Below, piece after piece: positions 8,750 to 17,701 of a stretch of 64,000 nucleotides of DNA; within the stretch, counting starts at the first letter, position 1; each line of letters starts with the position of its first letter. The stretch is from assembly GCF_003217495.1 (NCBI RefSeq), contig NZ_QJSW01000025.1, positions 1 through 64,000 of the forward strand. The letters are read 5' to 3'. The translations under genes were made by a program, and so were the position numbers. The notes beneath the pieces are model-generated. The model worked only from the letters and a program-made list of their open reading frames with translations, searched no databases and had not been told where the DNA came from. This stretch comes from Paenibacillus barcinonensis. GTDB taxonomy: Bacteria; Bacillota; Bacilli; Paenibacillales; Paenibacillaceae.

Positions 8750-9265
8750 TTACTTTTTGATCGAACGTGTCCAGAAGCCACCGTGGAACTGTTTGGGCTC
8801 GACAGTAATGACAAAGGCCTTTGCATCAAGCGCGAGAATGGTCTGGTAGAGCAGCTTCTGGTTTTTGCGCTTTGCCAGAATCTCCATGACCAGCCGATCC
8901 CCGTCCCGCCCGCTGCCTACCCATGCGGTAACGCCGTACCCTTTATCCCGGAGCGCGTTGGCGACATGACCGTCCAGCTGGTTGCAGATCACTTTCACGG
9001 TAACGTAACCGAGTGCAATCTTCTCCTCAATCCATGCACCGAGCAGAACGCCAAGTCCGTACCCTACTGCGTAGACGATCAGCGCAGAAGGCTGGGTCAG
9101 ATAACTAAGTACGAGATTCAAACCCAGCACATAGATGACGATCTCACCCATGCTGATCAAGGCGGCGATGTATTTCTGTCCTTTGAGCGTCAAAATCATA
9201 CGAAGGGTGTAGGCTGACACATATACAATTTGAATCAAAAAGATAAATAACAATATTTTAAGCAA
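8750..9265 (-). CDS. UPF0316 / DUF2179 membrane protein (YebE-like)
   Basis: 171 residues. Three predicted membrane spans in the first ~85 residues (LLFIFLIQIVYVSAYTLRMI, MGEIVIYVLGLNLVLSYL, ALIVYAVGYGLGVLLGAWIE), then a cytoplasmic DUF2179 domain (VTVKVICNQLDGHVANALRD...GYGVTAWVGSGRDGDR...VITVEPKQFHGGFW). The family is widespread in Bacillales and its function is not established; the DUF2179 fold resembles PII-like ligand-binding domains. The start is TTG, supported by AAGAGGG seven bases upstream. It has its own terminator and is transcribed away from the leucine dehydrogenase gene. Confidence 0.85.
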   Translation of the reverse strand: MLKILLFIFLIQIVYVSAYTLRMILTLKGQKYIAALISMGEIVIYVLGLNLVLSYLTQPSALIVYAVGYGLGVLLGAWIEEKIALGYVTVKVICNQLDGHVANALRDKGYGVTAWVGSGRDGDRLVMEILAKRKNQKLLYQTILALDAKAFVITVEPKQFHGGFWTRSIKK

Positions 9266-9738
9266 TGGTGATCCCTCTTTCCTGGCCTTTTACGGAAAAC
9301 CTGGTCTCTGTTACATGCTGCATGGTGAGCTTTTATTTAGACCTGATATGGCCCGACGTTGTTGAATGGTCGTATCGCACATGCAATTTCCTTTATCACC
9401 ATCATTGGACGTTATGCTGTCTTTTTAAACGGTCTCATGTCAATTTAGGATGTCCACCCGGACCCACGAGAGCCGGAAATGCCATTATAGAATTGTTTGT
9501 ACTGATGTTCAACCCGGCGTAGGTCCCAGGGGCGCACAAGAAGCAGCATGAATATGCTGTATTTAACCACACTCGATATGCGGAAGACGATGACAATACA
9601 GTGCAGGCTGACCGAGTAAGGAGCCACGATGCTAAGGATGGGCATGCAGTGCGGAGTCTATTCTTAGCTGGGGATGAGAAAGCATTGGTACCCGTTATAC
9701 GTTTCGGATCAGAGGTTCACATCAAGGAGGGAGTTACG
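9266..9738. other. Intergenic region between divergent genes
   Basis: About 470 bases between the divergent UPF0316 and leucine dehydrogenase genes. No convincing coding frame was found. It must hold both promoters, but I could not pick -35/-10 pairs with confidence. A very good ribosome site (AAGGAGGGAG, from 9724) marks the right end. Confidence 0.5.
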
Positions 9739-11022
9739 ATGCAGGTATGGCGGGAAATGGAGCGGGAAGGCATGGAGGAGCTTGTTTTTTGCTATGATCC
9801 CTCGAGCGGACTTAAAGCCATCATTGCCATTCATAACACGGCCCTGGGACCGGCTTTGGGGGGATGCCGCTGCTGGACCTATGTATCCGAAGAGGAAGCA
9901 ATCCGTGACGCAGTGAAGCTGGCTAAAGGCATGACCTATAAAAATGCGATGGCAGGGCTGCCGTACGGTGGCGGCAAAGCTGTCATCTGGGATGTTGCTG
10001 GTGCTTGCGAGCAGATGAAGGCAGCAAGCGGGATGGATGAGCGAGGCGATGGGGTAATGGCGGGGACTGCGATGGATGATCTGGGGGACGCCATGCTCGC
10101 GGGGAGCAAGATGCGCGAGCAGACCGAAGAGACGAAAGCGAATACCCGGACGGACTCACAGAGCAGTGACACAGCTCAGGCACGAATTGTGATGAACGTT
10201 CAGGGGGACGCCATGCTCGCAGCAAGTACGCTAGATGTGCGGGCGCTGCGCTTCCGCGCACTGGGCCGCTGTCTGGAGCGGCTGAACGGGCGCTTCGTGA
10301 CAGGTCTGGATCTGGGCACCACGGCGTCAGACATGGACCAGATCCGGGTGGAGACGACATATGTGACGGATACTACAGGCTCGCTTGGCGCAAAAGATGA
10401 CTTCACTGCCGACATGACCGCCTATGGCGTGTACATCGGCATCGTCACTTCACTGCGCCATCAGGGCGTAGCCGCCCTTCAGGGCAATCCCGTTGCTGTC
10501 CAGGGACTGGGCAAGGTCGGGTATGCCCTGTGCCGTTACCTGCACGCAGCCGGGGCACGGCTGATCGTGGCAGACGTTGTACCGGAACGTGTACAACGTG
10601 CCCTTGTGCAGTTCAGCGGCGCCATTTCGGCCGATCCGGCCCGTATCCACGCCGCTGACTGCAGGGTGTTCGCCCCCTGTGCCCTGGGGGGCGTGATAAC
10701 CCCGGCGACAGCGGAGGAGCTTCGCTGCTCCATTGTCGCCGGGGCGGCGAACAACCAGCTGCATGGTGGACAGCTGGTTGCTCGCCGCATGCAGGCGCGC
10801 GGCATCCTGTACGCGCCTGACTATGTGCTGAACGCAGGCGGCATCATCAGCACCGCCTGCGAACTGCAAGGCGCAGGGCCTGACCTGATCCGCCAGAAGG
10901 TGGCGGGGATTGCAGGCACGCTAAGCCAGGTCTACACAGAAGCTGTGCGTTCTGGTATCTCCACTTTAGAAGCAGCAGACCGTCTCGCTGAAGCCATTCT
11001 GAGAACAGGCCGGGCCGAATAA
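9739..11022 (+). CDS. Leucine (Glu/Leu/Phe/Val) dehydrogenase with a repeat-bearing insertion
   Basis: 427 residues from the ATG behind AAGGAGGGAG. NAD-dependent oxidative deamination of branched-chain amino acids. The N-terminus matches leucine dehydrogenase closely (GLKAIIAIHNTALGPALGG, KGMTYKNAMAGLPYGGGK), with the catalytic lysines at 68 and 80, Asp in GLDLGTT, NAD site GLGKVG and NNQL/NAGGII. Odd feature: about 80 residues (86-168) replace the short loop usually found between GGGK-V-I and the MFRALGR helix. The insertion carries a 13-residue repeat (MDERGDGVMAGTA, MDDLGDAMLAGSK, MNVQGDAMLAAST). The usual C-terminal tail after LAEE is shortened. Activity is therefore uncertain. Confidence 0.8.
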   Translation: MQVWREMEREGMEELVFCYDPSSGLKAIIAIHNTALGPALGGCRCWTYVSEEEAIRDAVKLAKGMTYKNAMAGLPYGGGKAVIWDVAGACEQMKAASGMDERGDGVMAGTAMDDLGDAMLAGSKMREQTEETKANTRTDSQSSDTAQARIVMNVQGDAMLAASTLDVRALRFRALGRCLERLNGRFVTGLDLGTTASDMDQIRVETTYVTDTTGSLGAKDDFTADMTAYGVYIGIVTSLRHQGVAALQGNPVAVQGLGKVGYALCRYLHAAGARLIVADVVPERVQRALVQFSGAISADPARIHAADCRVFAPCALGGVITPATAEELRCSIVAGAANNQLHGGQLVARRMQARGILYAPDYVLNAGGIISTACELQGAGPDLIRQKVAGIAGTLSQVYTEAVRSGISTLEAADRLAEAILRTGRAE

Positions 11023-11160
11023 TAAAGGCACAACGTTCGCATCCTCCAACCCAATCGCAACGTCGAGCATGCACACATTATATAGATGATGACCAAAGTG
11101 AACAGCATATGATTGCACCGTAGAATGAGAGAAGTGCTCGTCCACAACTTGTAACTGCAT

Positions 11161-11379
11161 CGCATCGGATGCTTTAACGATCTCAGGAAACGCTATTTGG
11201 ACATTTTCGCGCGTATCAGAAACCTAACGATCTCCAGAGACGCTATTATGCCAATTCCAGCCCTTTTCAAGGCTAAAATACGTTCCTTTTCAGAAATAAG
11301 GTTGCTGGAGATCGTTAAAGATTTTCCGGCCCATTTTATCGCATAATAAGCTCTCTCAGGATCGTTAGCGCATCGGATG
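11161..11379. repeat. Four-motif palindromic intergenic element, copy A
   Basis: Four copies of a motif close to TAACGATCTCCAGAAACGCT followed by ATT: two forward (from about 11174 and 11224) and two inverted (ending near 11314 and 11368). Motif 1 can pair with motif 4 and motif 2 with motif 3, giving a nested hairpin. An 11-base direct repeat CGCATCGGATG (11161-11171 and 11369-11379) flanks the element like a target-site duplication. Related copies are at 37498-37693 and 39077-39271. Confidence 0.75.
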
Positions 11380-11385
11380 ACAGCC

Positions 11386-11416
11386 TACCAACCCTAGCCC
11401 ACATTGGGGGTTGGTA
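11386..11416 (+). terminator. Hairpin downstream of leucine dehydrogenase and repeat A
   Basis: Nine-base arms TACCAACCC and complement with a 13-base loop, then a weak pyrimidine tract TTCTCTTCTCC. Possible terminator for the plus-strand gene; the poor T run keeps confidence moderate. Confidence 0.45.
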
Positions 11417-11756
11417 TTCTCTTCTCCAACAAGGAACCCATCCGGCGATAAAGGGGAAGCCTACGCTTCCGATGTAACTTCATTGCAGCAAATCCTTCAG
11501 GCGACCACTCCGCTTTTTCGGATTTATTCTATGCTCCGCGCTAAGTAAATTGAATAGCTCAACTTATATTGTTACTTTGAATTTGTGCTACTCTACTCAC
11601 TCCACTTTACTTTTCACTACTTTGTGCTCCCCTGCTTCAATATGCTTTACGCTACTGCGTTCTGCTTCTCCCTACTCTTGCGTCACCTTACTCTTCACGC
11701 CTTTGCCTTCCTTTTCTTTTCTTCTTCATTCCGCCCCCTTATATCCCCACTATTCC

Positions 11757-11805
11757 GCTTCACTTCACTTCACTTCACTTCACTTCACTTTACTTTACTT
11801 TACTT
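11757..11805. repeat. Pentanucleotide simple repeat, (CACTT)n then (TACTT)n
   Basis: Six CACTT units from 11761 followed by three TACTT units, at the end of a roughly 250-base pyrimidine-rich stretch (11560-11840) in a gene-free region. The surrounding sequence contains degenerate CTTTACTT-like units, as if an older array had decayed. Confidence 0.8.
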
Positions 11806-11890
11806 ATTTTACTTTGCTTGCATCTGCTTCCGATCTACTCTTTCCGGGCTGAGCTTGAGATTATACCACCGCTGACCCGGTAGACGTCGG

Positions 11891-13546
11891 TCATTCAACA
11901 TGCCCCGGCTTCTTCACCTGATAGAGCAGCTTCCACAGCAGCACGTTGGCAACGATCAAGATCATACCGTATATCCAGCTCCCCCCTGGCAGCGTTTTAA
12001 ACCACACATGAATTCCCCAGAGCATAAGTAACACCGGTATAACGATAAGCGCGTACCAGCCGCCTGATTTCTGTGCCATACTGAACGATTCGGAAAAAGG
12101 AGGCGTTCGTAACAGCAGCTTGCCAGATAACGGAACCAGTGCCGAGGAAGACAGCAGAATGATAACAAGGTCAGACAGAATTCTGAACCCGAATACCCAT
12201 GTAAATACAACAGCATTGAGAAGAAACAGCGGCAAAAACAGGTTATAGAAAAATGCCTTTAAAGTTCCTTGGTACAATACGTTCTCATTGGCCATCGGCG
12301 CCGCGCGGAACACCCATGCAGCCTTGTATTGTCCCGAATATCTCAGGACGGTAACAGCAGTCACCACCAAAAACAGCATAATATACAACGTATATACAAA
12401 CTCACTTTGGCGAAATTCAGCCCAGGTAGATGATTGCAGCGCAGTTAACCAGAACAAATAAGGAAGAGCCATTGCCAGAGCAAGCAAAGGATATACCTGT
12501 AGCTTGAACTCACGTTCATTGCGCATCAGACTGGCTGCCAGACGGAAACAGGCCTGCTCCTCCCTGGAGCGACTGACCAGCTTGGCAACAAAGCGATCCC
12601 ATCCGCCCCGGCGGCGGCTTGAGGTCTGGCTGACGTGAGCCATTTTTTCCAGATACAATTCGAAGGACGGCATCAGCTTCACATAGATCAACAGGCTGAT
12701 TACCGGAACGACAACAGCCAGCGCAGTGAACGTGTAGATCCACCCGCCGCCTCCACCCGCAAATAACCATTCATATGCAGATGCGTACCAGATCGGAGGT
12801 AAAAACAGCTGCCACCATTCAGGCGTAAACACTGCTTTGAAATCAATAATTTCGAATGAACGAATTACGAATTGATATCCGATCGCAATACTCACTGAAA
12901 GCAAAATCTGTATCATATTGATGGCATCCTTCAGCTTTTCCCCGTCCATGAACTTCATCATTAACAGGTAGATCAGGGAAGTGGAGAACAGAATCAGCAT
13001 ATTCGTCAGAATAAGTTCAATAAGAAAGATAAGGAAAAATCCAATTCCGTGTGCAACTAGACCTGCGACCAGCGGTGCAGCTGTAAGTGATCCGCTGAGC
13101 AGCAGAAGATATACTCCCGTATGTATAGCCCGTGCCATTCCCACGGTCCGTGCATTCACCGGCTTGGTCATTACGATATTACGATCCCGGATATCCAGCA
13201 GCACGGATGAGAAATCCGATATCATAGAGCTCATAATCATAAACATCAGGATGCCGTACACAAGCCCCATCTGCAGCATGAAATGACCTGTGTTCCAGAC
13301 GACAAAAGGAACCATAATGATGCCCATAAGTGCATATATCCAGAGAGAGCGGATATAGTGATTGCTATCTGCATTATCCTTGCTCTTGGCCCTTGCCGAC
13401 ATGATGGTAGGCACCCTTCGCTGATCCATCTGGAACTTCACTCGCAGAATAAGGCGAAGCACATCATAATCTGCCCCTGTTCTGGCGATGATTGGCCGGA
13501 AGCGATCCAGTATTTTCAACGTACGGAAGTCGGAGGATTCAGCCAT
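11891..13546 (-). CDS. ABC exporter membrane subunit (YthQ-like)
   Basis: 551 residues from the ATG behind GGAGG; it overlaps the ATPase gene's stop (TGATATG). Large hydrophobic permease with about twelve predicted spans and a basic cytoplasmic middle section (SRRRGGWDRFVAKLVSRSREE). The arrangement of a 260-residue ATPase followed by a ~550-residue permease resembles Bacillus ythP-ythQ, whose substrate is unknown to me. A longer frame starts earlier but without a good ribosome site and inside the ATPase gene. Confidence 0.7.
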   Translation of the reverse strand: MAESSDFRTLKILDRFRPIIARTGADYDVLRLILRVKFQMDQRRVPTIMSARAKSKDNADSNHYIRSLWIYALMGIIMVPFVVWNTGHFMLQMGLVYGILMFMIMSSMISDFSSVLLDIRDRNIVMTKPVNARTVGMARAIHTGVYLLLLSGSLTAAPLVAGLVAHGIGFFLIFLIELILTNMLILFSTSLIYLLMMKFMDGEKLKDAINMIQILLSVSIAIGYQFVIRSFEIIDFKAVFTPEWWQLFLPPIWYASAYEWLFAGGGGGWIYTFTALAVVVPVISLLIYVKLMPSFELYLEKMAHVSQTSSRRRGGWDRFVAKLVSRSREEQACFRLAASLMRNEREFKLQVYPLLALAMALPYLFWLTALQSSTWAEFRQSEFVYTLYIMLFLVVTAVTVLRYSGQYKAAWVFRAAPMANENVLYQGTLKAFFYNLFLPLFLLNAVVFTWVFGFRILSDLVIILLSSSALVPLSGKLLLRTPPFSESFSMAQKSGGWYALIVIPVLLMLWGIHVWFKTLPGGSWIYGMILIVANVLLWKLLYQVKKPGHVE

Positions 13547-13547
13547 A

Positions 13548-14333
13548 TCACTGCACCTCCTGTACGATGGACACAAAGCGCTCCGCAATCGCCCTATGCT
13601 CATTAAAACCTGTCAACTCGTTGAACACTTCCTCAAGCGAGCCTTCCATCGACTGCTCTTGAAGCTGCTTGAACGTACCATCTGCCACCACACGCCCCTC
13701 GGCAATGAGTACAATCCGGCTGCTGATCTTCTCCACAACATCCATAATGTGTGACGAGTAGAAGATGGTCGTGCCCTTCGCCGACAGCTGAGACAAAATC
13801 TCTTTGACCACCATCACACTATTCGCATCCAGGCCACTGAGCGGTTCATCCAGAAACAGCAGGTCAGGATCATGCAGCAGCGCCGAGATCAGCAGCACTT
13901 TCTGACGCATGCCTTTGGAGAAGCTGGCAATGCGGGAATGATATGATTTTTCCAGTCCAAAACAATCCATCAACCGCTTTGCTTTATAGTCCGCATCCTC
14001 ATAAGACAAGCCATATAATTCACCGATAAACGTCAAATACTCCGCCGGCGTTAATTGTTCGTACAGCTCTGCCACCTCAGGCACATAACCGATTCTGCGC
14101 TTATATTCCACATCGCCATCCGCGATGTTTTGCCCAAAGATACGGACGTCACCGGTATACCCTTCGATCAGCCCAAGTAAAATTTTAACGGTGGTACTTT
14201 TGCCCGCACCATTCGGCCCAATATAACCAATCATTTCTCCACGTTTGACTTCCAGATCAATGCCATTCAGAACGTAACGCCCATTATATTTCATACGCAA
14301 GTCTTCAACAGACAACACATGTTGTTCATTCAC
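13548..14333 (-). CDS. ABC exporter ATPase (YthP-like)
   Basis: 261 residues. Walker A GPNGAGKST (about 38-46), Q-loop GYVPEVAELYEQLT, signature FSKGMRQKV, Walker B LLFLDEPLSGLD and switch His in YSSHIMD. The signature FSKGMRQ is typical of exporter ATPases of the CcmA/EcsA/YthP group. It drives the membrane subunit encoded directly downstream and overlapping with it. The divergent spacer upstream contains no other gene. Confidence 0.8.
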   Translation of the reverse strand: MNEQHVLSVEDLRMKYNGRYVLNGIDLEVKRGEMIGYIGPNGAGKSTTVKILLGLIEGYTGDVRIFGQNIADGDVEYKRRIGYVPEVAELYEQLTPAEYLTFIGELYGLSYEDADYKAKRLMDCFGLEKSYHSRIASFSKGMRQKVLLISALLHDPDLLFLDEPLSGLDANSVMVVKEILSQLSAKGTTIFYSSHIMDVVEKISSRIVLIAEGRVVADGTFKQLQEQSMEGSLEEVFNELTGFNEHRAIAERFVSIVQEVQ

Positions 14334-14460
14334 TTCGTTATCCAGCCCCTTGCCCCATTGAATTTCTACAATTACACTAATATACCACAGTTTGGGTTAT
14401 TAGGGTTGTGATGTTTGCATGACAGGAGACCCTATGCTGAACCGTGGCAGACAGCAAAAA

Positions 14461-14484
14461 GACGCTTTCAAATGAAGCGCCTTC
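14461..14484 (-). terminator. Terminator after the two-component/PepSY operon
   Basis: Hairpin GGCGCTT...AAAGCGTC followed by TTTTTG on the minus strand, about 100 bases past the PepSY gene's stop. Confidence 0.7.
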
Positions 14485-14583
14485 TGGCTTAATCCTTTAA
14501 CATAACACTATCAAGATTTAGCTATCTTGGGTATCTATCTTCGGCATATGTCATTAGCATCCATGGCAACAGAACGATCCCGG

Positions 14584-15240
14584 TTAATCCTCATCATCAT
14601 AATCCTGATCCAGCGACAGCACTTTACCCGTGTTTGCGTCAATATCTACATCTGCCTCACCGTGAGCCGTTCTCATTTCGATCTCATACACATAACGTCC
14701 ATGCTCCCGGTCCAGCTCAACCTTGGTCACTTTCCCGCCACTCACCTGTTTCAACGCAATGTTGGAAGCCTGAGCCGCTGTCAGCTTCACTGGATTGGAG
14801 ACCGCAGTGCCGGACGAACTTCCTGCCGCTGCACGATCATCCTCATCGTTATCATCATGGTCGTCATTTACAATCGCCAGAATTTTGCCTGTATACGCAT
14901 CCAGTCGAACATTCACATCAGGATTGCCCTTTCGGTCCATCTCAACTTCATAGAAGGTCTGCCCGTTTCTGCGCTCCAGATCGACATCGTCCACCTTGCC
15001 CTCCACCGCTTGCAGAGCGATTTCCTTCGCTTGTGCTATAGTGAGCAGTTTGCCTGTGTTGTTCTGATTCGAAGTAACCGGCGGTGTCGCTGATGCGGAT
15101 ACAGACTGCATAGTTTCAGACTGAACTTTTGGAGCAGGTTGTCCATTCACACTGCTGCTGGCTGCCACGGCCGATCCACCAAGCAGCACCGCTGCGGACA
15201 AGCTGCCGATCCATAGTTTATGTTTGTTTATCATCATCAT
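14584..15240 (-). CDS. Secreted PepSY-domain protein (YkoI-like)
   Basis: 218 residues. Signal peptide (LWIGSLSAAVLLGGSAVAA), a linker, and two PepSY repeats: about 66-130 (LTIAQAKEIALQAVEGKVDDVDLE...YEVEMDRKGNPDVNVRLDAYTGKIL) and 147-217 (ITH-type second repeat with KVTKVELDREHGRYVYEIEM...DIDANTGKVLS), ending in acidic DQDYDDED. PepSY domains are thought to inhibit proteases or sense the envelope. Three consecutive ATGs follow GAGGAG; the second or third may be the true start. It is the last of a regulator-kinase-PepSY-PepSY series like Bacillus ykoG-H-I-J. Confidence 0.8.
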   Translation of the reverse strand: MMMINKHKLWIGSLSAAVLLGGSAVAASSSVNGQPAPKVQSETMQSVSASATPPVTSNQNNTGKLLTIAQAKEIALQAVEGKVDDVDLERRNGQTFYEVEMDRKGNPDVNVRLDAYTGKILAIVNDDHDDNDEDDRAAAGSSSGTAVSNPVKLTAAQASNIALKQVSGGKVTKVELDREHGRYVYEIEMRTAHGEADVDIDANTGKVLSLDQDYDDED

Positions 15241-15388
15241 TCATCTCCTCGGTTATGTTCTCGTTCTTGGCTACAGGTATATCGTACCCTGCCCAGATGA
15301 GAGCTTGGCGAGAGAAAGATTAGAATTGCATGAGAAAATACTGCCAAATCATTTTAATCATATCTGCTAATCCTGTTCATCATATCTA

Positions 15389-16228
15389 TTAATCATCGTC
15401 CTTATCCCAGGTCACCGACCGGATCGCTCCCGAGATGGCATTGACCTGAACAGTGGCTTCTCGACCATCCTCCAGATCAATTTCGACCAGATAATAGGGA
15501 TTACCGCTTTTCGTGCCGCGCAGCTCCACATCATCCACTTCACCGGGAACTCTGACCAGCGCCTTCTGCTGGGCCTGCTTCTCACTTAGAAACTTCGGCT
15601 CACTTGTCACGCCTCCCACTTCAGATGATGAAGGGACCGTCTTGATCGCTTTGGAGGCAAGAATCTCACCCGTATACGGATCAATTGTCAGCTCCTGACG
15701 GCTATTATCCTTCGCTTTGACCACGGCAGAATAGACAGGACTACCCTGCTGTTCTACCAGCTCCAGTGATACCAGCTGCTCGCTTGCTCTCTGCTTCAAT
15801 AGCTCCGACTTCATCTGCTCACGACTCCACAACGTCTTCTCTTCAATTTGCGGACTTGTCTCCAGCCGCTGGATGGATTGGACTGCGGCAGTATAAGCAT
15901 CAACCTGTACATCATATAACCCCGTCCTCGAACGAAGCTGCATCATATACGTGTCGTCCTTCAACGTGGAATGAAGAATCTCCCCCGGGTATTGAGCCAG
16001 CACAGCTTGAGCAGCCGTATCAGCGGACAACTGCTCACGACCGGGCTGCCACGGCTTCGACCACAGAACCGTTACCAGAAGCACCGCTGCAAATGCACCA
16101 GCCCCCCACCACAACAGCCTTCGTAAACCTGTTCCCATCGTACTGCTATGACGAAGTTCATCTCGATCCCCTTGCTCTGGTTTAGACTCACTTCGTGTCA
16201 TCTCAGGCCGCTTTTCGTGCCCTCCCAT
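15389..16228 (-). CDS. Membrane-anchored PepSY-domain protein (YkoJ-like)
   Basis: 279 residues from the ATG with GGAGGAGG seven bases upstream (a longer reading starts inside that ribosome site). A charged cytoplasmic N-terminus is followed by one membrane span (LLWWGAGAFAAVLLVTVLW, about 38-57) and an exported part with PepSY repeats: about 70-130 (AQAVLAQYPGEILHSTLKDD), a middle one ending TIDPYTGEILASK, and a C-terminal one (KALVRVPGEVDDVELRGTKS...VNAISGAIRSV). It lies 81 bases after the histidine kinase gene. Probably an accessory of that sensor system or an extracytoplasmic protease inhibitor. Confidence 0.75.
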   Translation of the reverse strand: MGGHEKRPEMTRSESKPEQGDRDELRHSSTMGTGLRRLLWWGAGAFAAVLLVTVLWSKPWQPGREQLSADTAAQAVLAQYPGEILHSTLKDDTYMMQLRSRTGLYDVQVDAYTAAVQSIQRLETSPQIEEKTLWSREQMKSELLKQRASEQLVSLELVEQQGSPVYSAVVKAKDNSRQELTIDPYTGEILASKAIKTVPSSSEVGGVTSEPKFLSEKQAQQKALVRVPGEVDDVELRGTKSGNPYYLVEIDLEDGREATVQVNAISGAIRSVTWDKDDD

Positions 16229-16309
16229 ACATACTCCTCCTCCCATTCTTCCGCTGCTCTCAAGTTATTGATATCGTTCCATCAAGTATAGAAGAGAAGA
16301 ATTAGAATT

Positions 16310-17701
16310 TCATGAGAGCGGACGGTCAGGGCTGTTTGATACGGATCGTGGCAAAATAATACAGGCCTCCGTACCCACACCTTCGGTACTGGTTAGTTCA
16401 ATCTGTGCTCCCACAGCGCCTGCCAGCTCTTTGGCAAGAGATAACCCAAGCCCGGACCCACTAGCACCTCGGCTACGTGTTCTGGACACATCCACCTGAT
16501 AGAAACGATCAAATACTTTCGCCAGTTCTTCCTCACGAATACCAATACCTTTATCTACAATCCGTATCCGGCAGCTCTCCCCCCGAGTCTCCAGCCTCAC
16601 TTCAATAGCATCCTCACTATACTTCCGCGCATTATCCAGCAAAATAAACATCATCTGCTTCAGCTTGCTCTCATCACTGATCGCCCAGATTGAACCCGAA
16701 GTATCAGAGTAACACCGTACTTCACGGTGGTACGCTTCACGGAATGCACGGGTGGACGCAGCAGCCAGCTCAGCAATATCCACGGGCTCCAGCTGCACGC
16801 TCCATTGCTCTGGCTGCTTGGCCAGCAGCAGCAGTTGCTCCGTCATCTCCCGCATGCGCACCGATTCGGAGAGAATGGCATCTACCGCCTCGTCGAATAC
16901 TTCAGGCCGCTCCTTGCCCCGGCGCTTGAGCAAACTGGCGTAGCTCTCAATAATGGTCAGTGGTGTTTTCAGTTCATGCGAAGCATCCGATACGAAACGC
17001 TCCTGCCGTTCAAAGTTGGATTCCAGCAGTTCGATCATACGATTGAACTGCTGGCCCATCGTATGTAGTTCATCCTTTGACTTTTGCTCCAGCGGAAGCC
17101 GTTTGAATTGCCCACTGGCTTGAATATCACCCATCGTACGTGTCATCTGATGAATCGGTCTTGCCATCCGGTTCGCGAGAATTCGGCTGGACACCACAGC
17201 AGGAATTAACGCAACGATGGTCACGATAACCAGTACTGTACGCAAAGTAGCCAGTCCACCTTCTGTTTCAGCTACACTCTGCGTTACCTGCAAGTTGACC
17301 ACATCTCCATCGGGCCAGATTAGCGGCATCGAAACCCGTACATAACCAACCCGATCAACCTGTATATACTCCGATTTCGTTTTGTTTTCATAGTGATAAG
17401 GCAGCTTGCTGAGTGGCTCCGATGTTCCGGTTGTTGTTACTGGCGAGCTGCTCCCATCTTCATGTACGATACGGAGCATGCCGTTGACAGGTGCGTAGGC
17501 TCGTAGCAGATCATCGGGCGGTATCGAGTCGGCAGATTGCCGCACCCCTGTCACGATGGAATCCGCCTCCGCTTCCACACGGCGAATCTCGTTATTTATG
17601 GATATCCGCTCAAATACGAGGTACACAGACAGATTCACTGCAATTAACAGCGCGGCAAATAAAACCGACGAATATCCGTAGATTTTACTGCGCAGGCTCA
17701 T
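16310..17701 (-). CDS. Sensor histidine kinase (YkoH-like)
   Basis: 463 residues. Two membrane spans (about 8-28 and 155-175) enclose an exported sensor of ~125 residues; a HAMP domain follows (RILANRMARPIHQMTRTM), then HisKA with the phospho-His in FVSDASHELKTPLT and an ATPase domain with N-box LLDNARKYS, DKGIGI and GSGLGLSLAKEL. It phosphorylates the overlapping upstream response regulator (ATGA overlap at 17698-17701). Two PepSY-protein genes follow, so the sensor may monitor envelope proteolysis. Confidence 0.85.
   Translation of the reverse strand: MSLRSKIYGYSSVLFAALLIAVNLSVYLVFERISINNEIRRVEAEADSIVTGVRQSADSIPPDDLLRAYAPVNGMLRIVHEDGSSSPVTTTGTSEPLSKLPYHYENKTKSEYIQVDRVGYVRVSMPLIWPDGDVVNLQVTQSVAETEGGLATLRTVLVIVTIVALIPAVVSSRILANRMARPIHQMTRTMGDIQASGQFKRLPLEQKSKDELHTMGQQFNRMIELLESNFERQERFVSDASHELKTPLTIIESYASLLKRRGKERPEVFDEAVDAILSESVRMREMTEQLLLLAKQPEQWSVQLEPVDIAELAAASTRAFREAYHREVRCYSDTSGSIWAISDESKLKQMMFILLDNARKYSEDAIEVRLETRGESCRIRIVDKGIGIREEELAKVFDRFYQVDVSRTRSRGASGSGLGLSLAKELAGAVGAQIELTSTEGVGTEACIILPRSVSNSPDRPLS

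Noticed and set aside
9601..9738. A 46-residue N-terminal extension of leucine dehydrogenase
   Set aside because: The AAGGAGGGAG site and the family's usual start both point to the ATG at 9739; lysine numbering (68, 80) then equals the canonical protein.
11550..11875. Open plus-strand frames in the pyrimidine-rich tract
   Set aside because: They are Ser/Phe/Leu-rich by-products of CTTC/ACTT repetition, with no ribosome site and two frames open at once.
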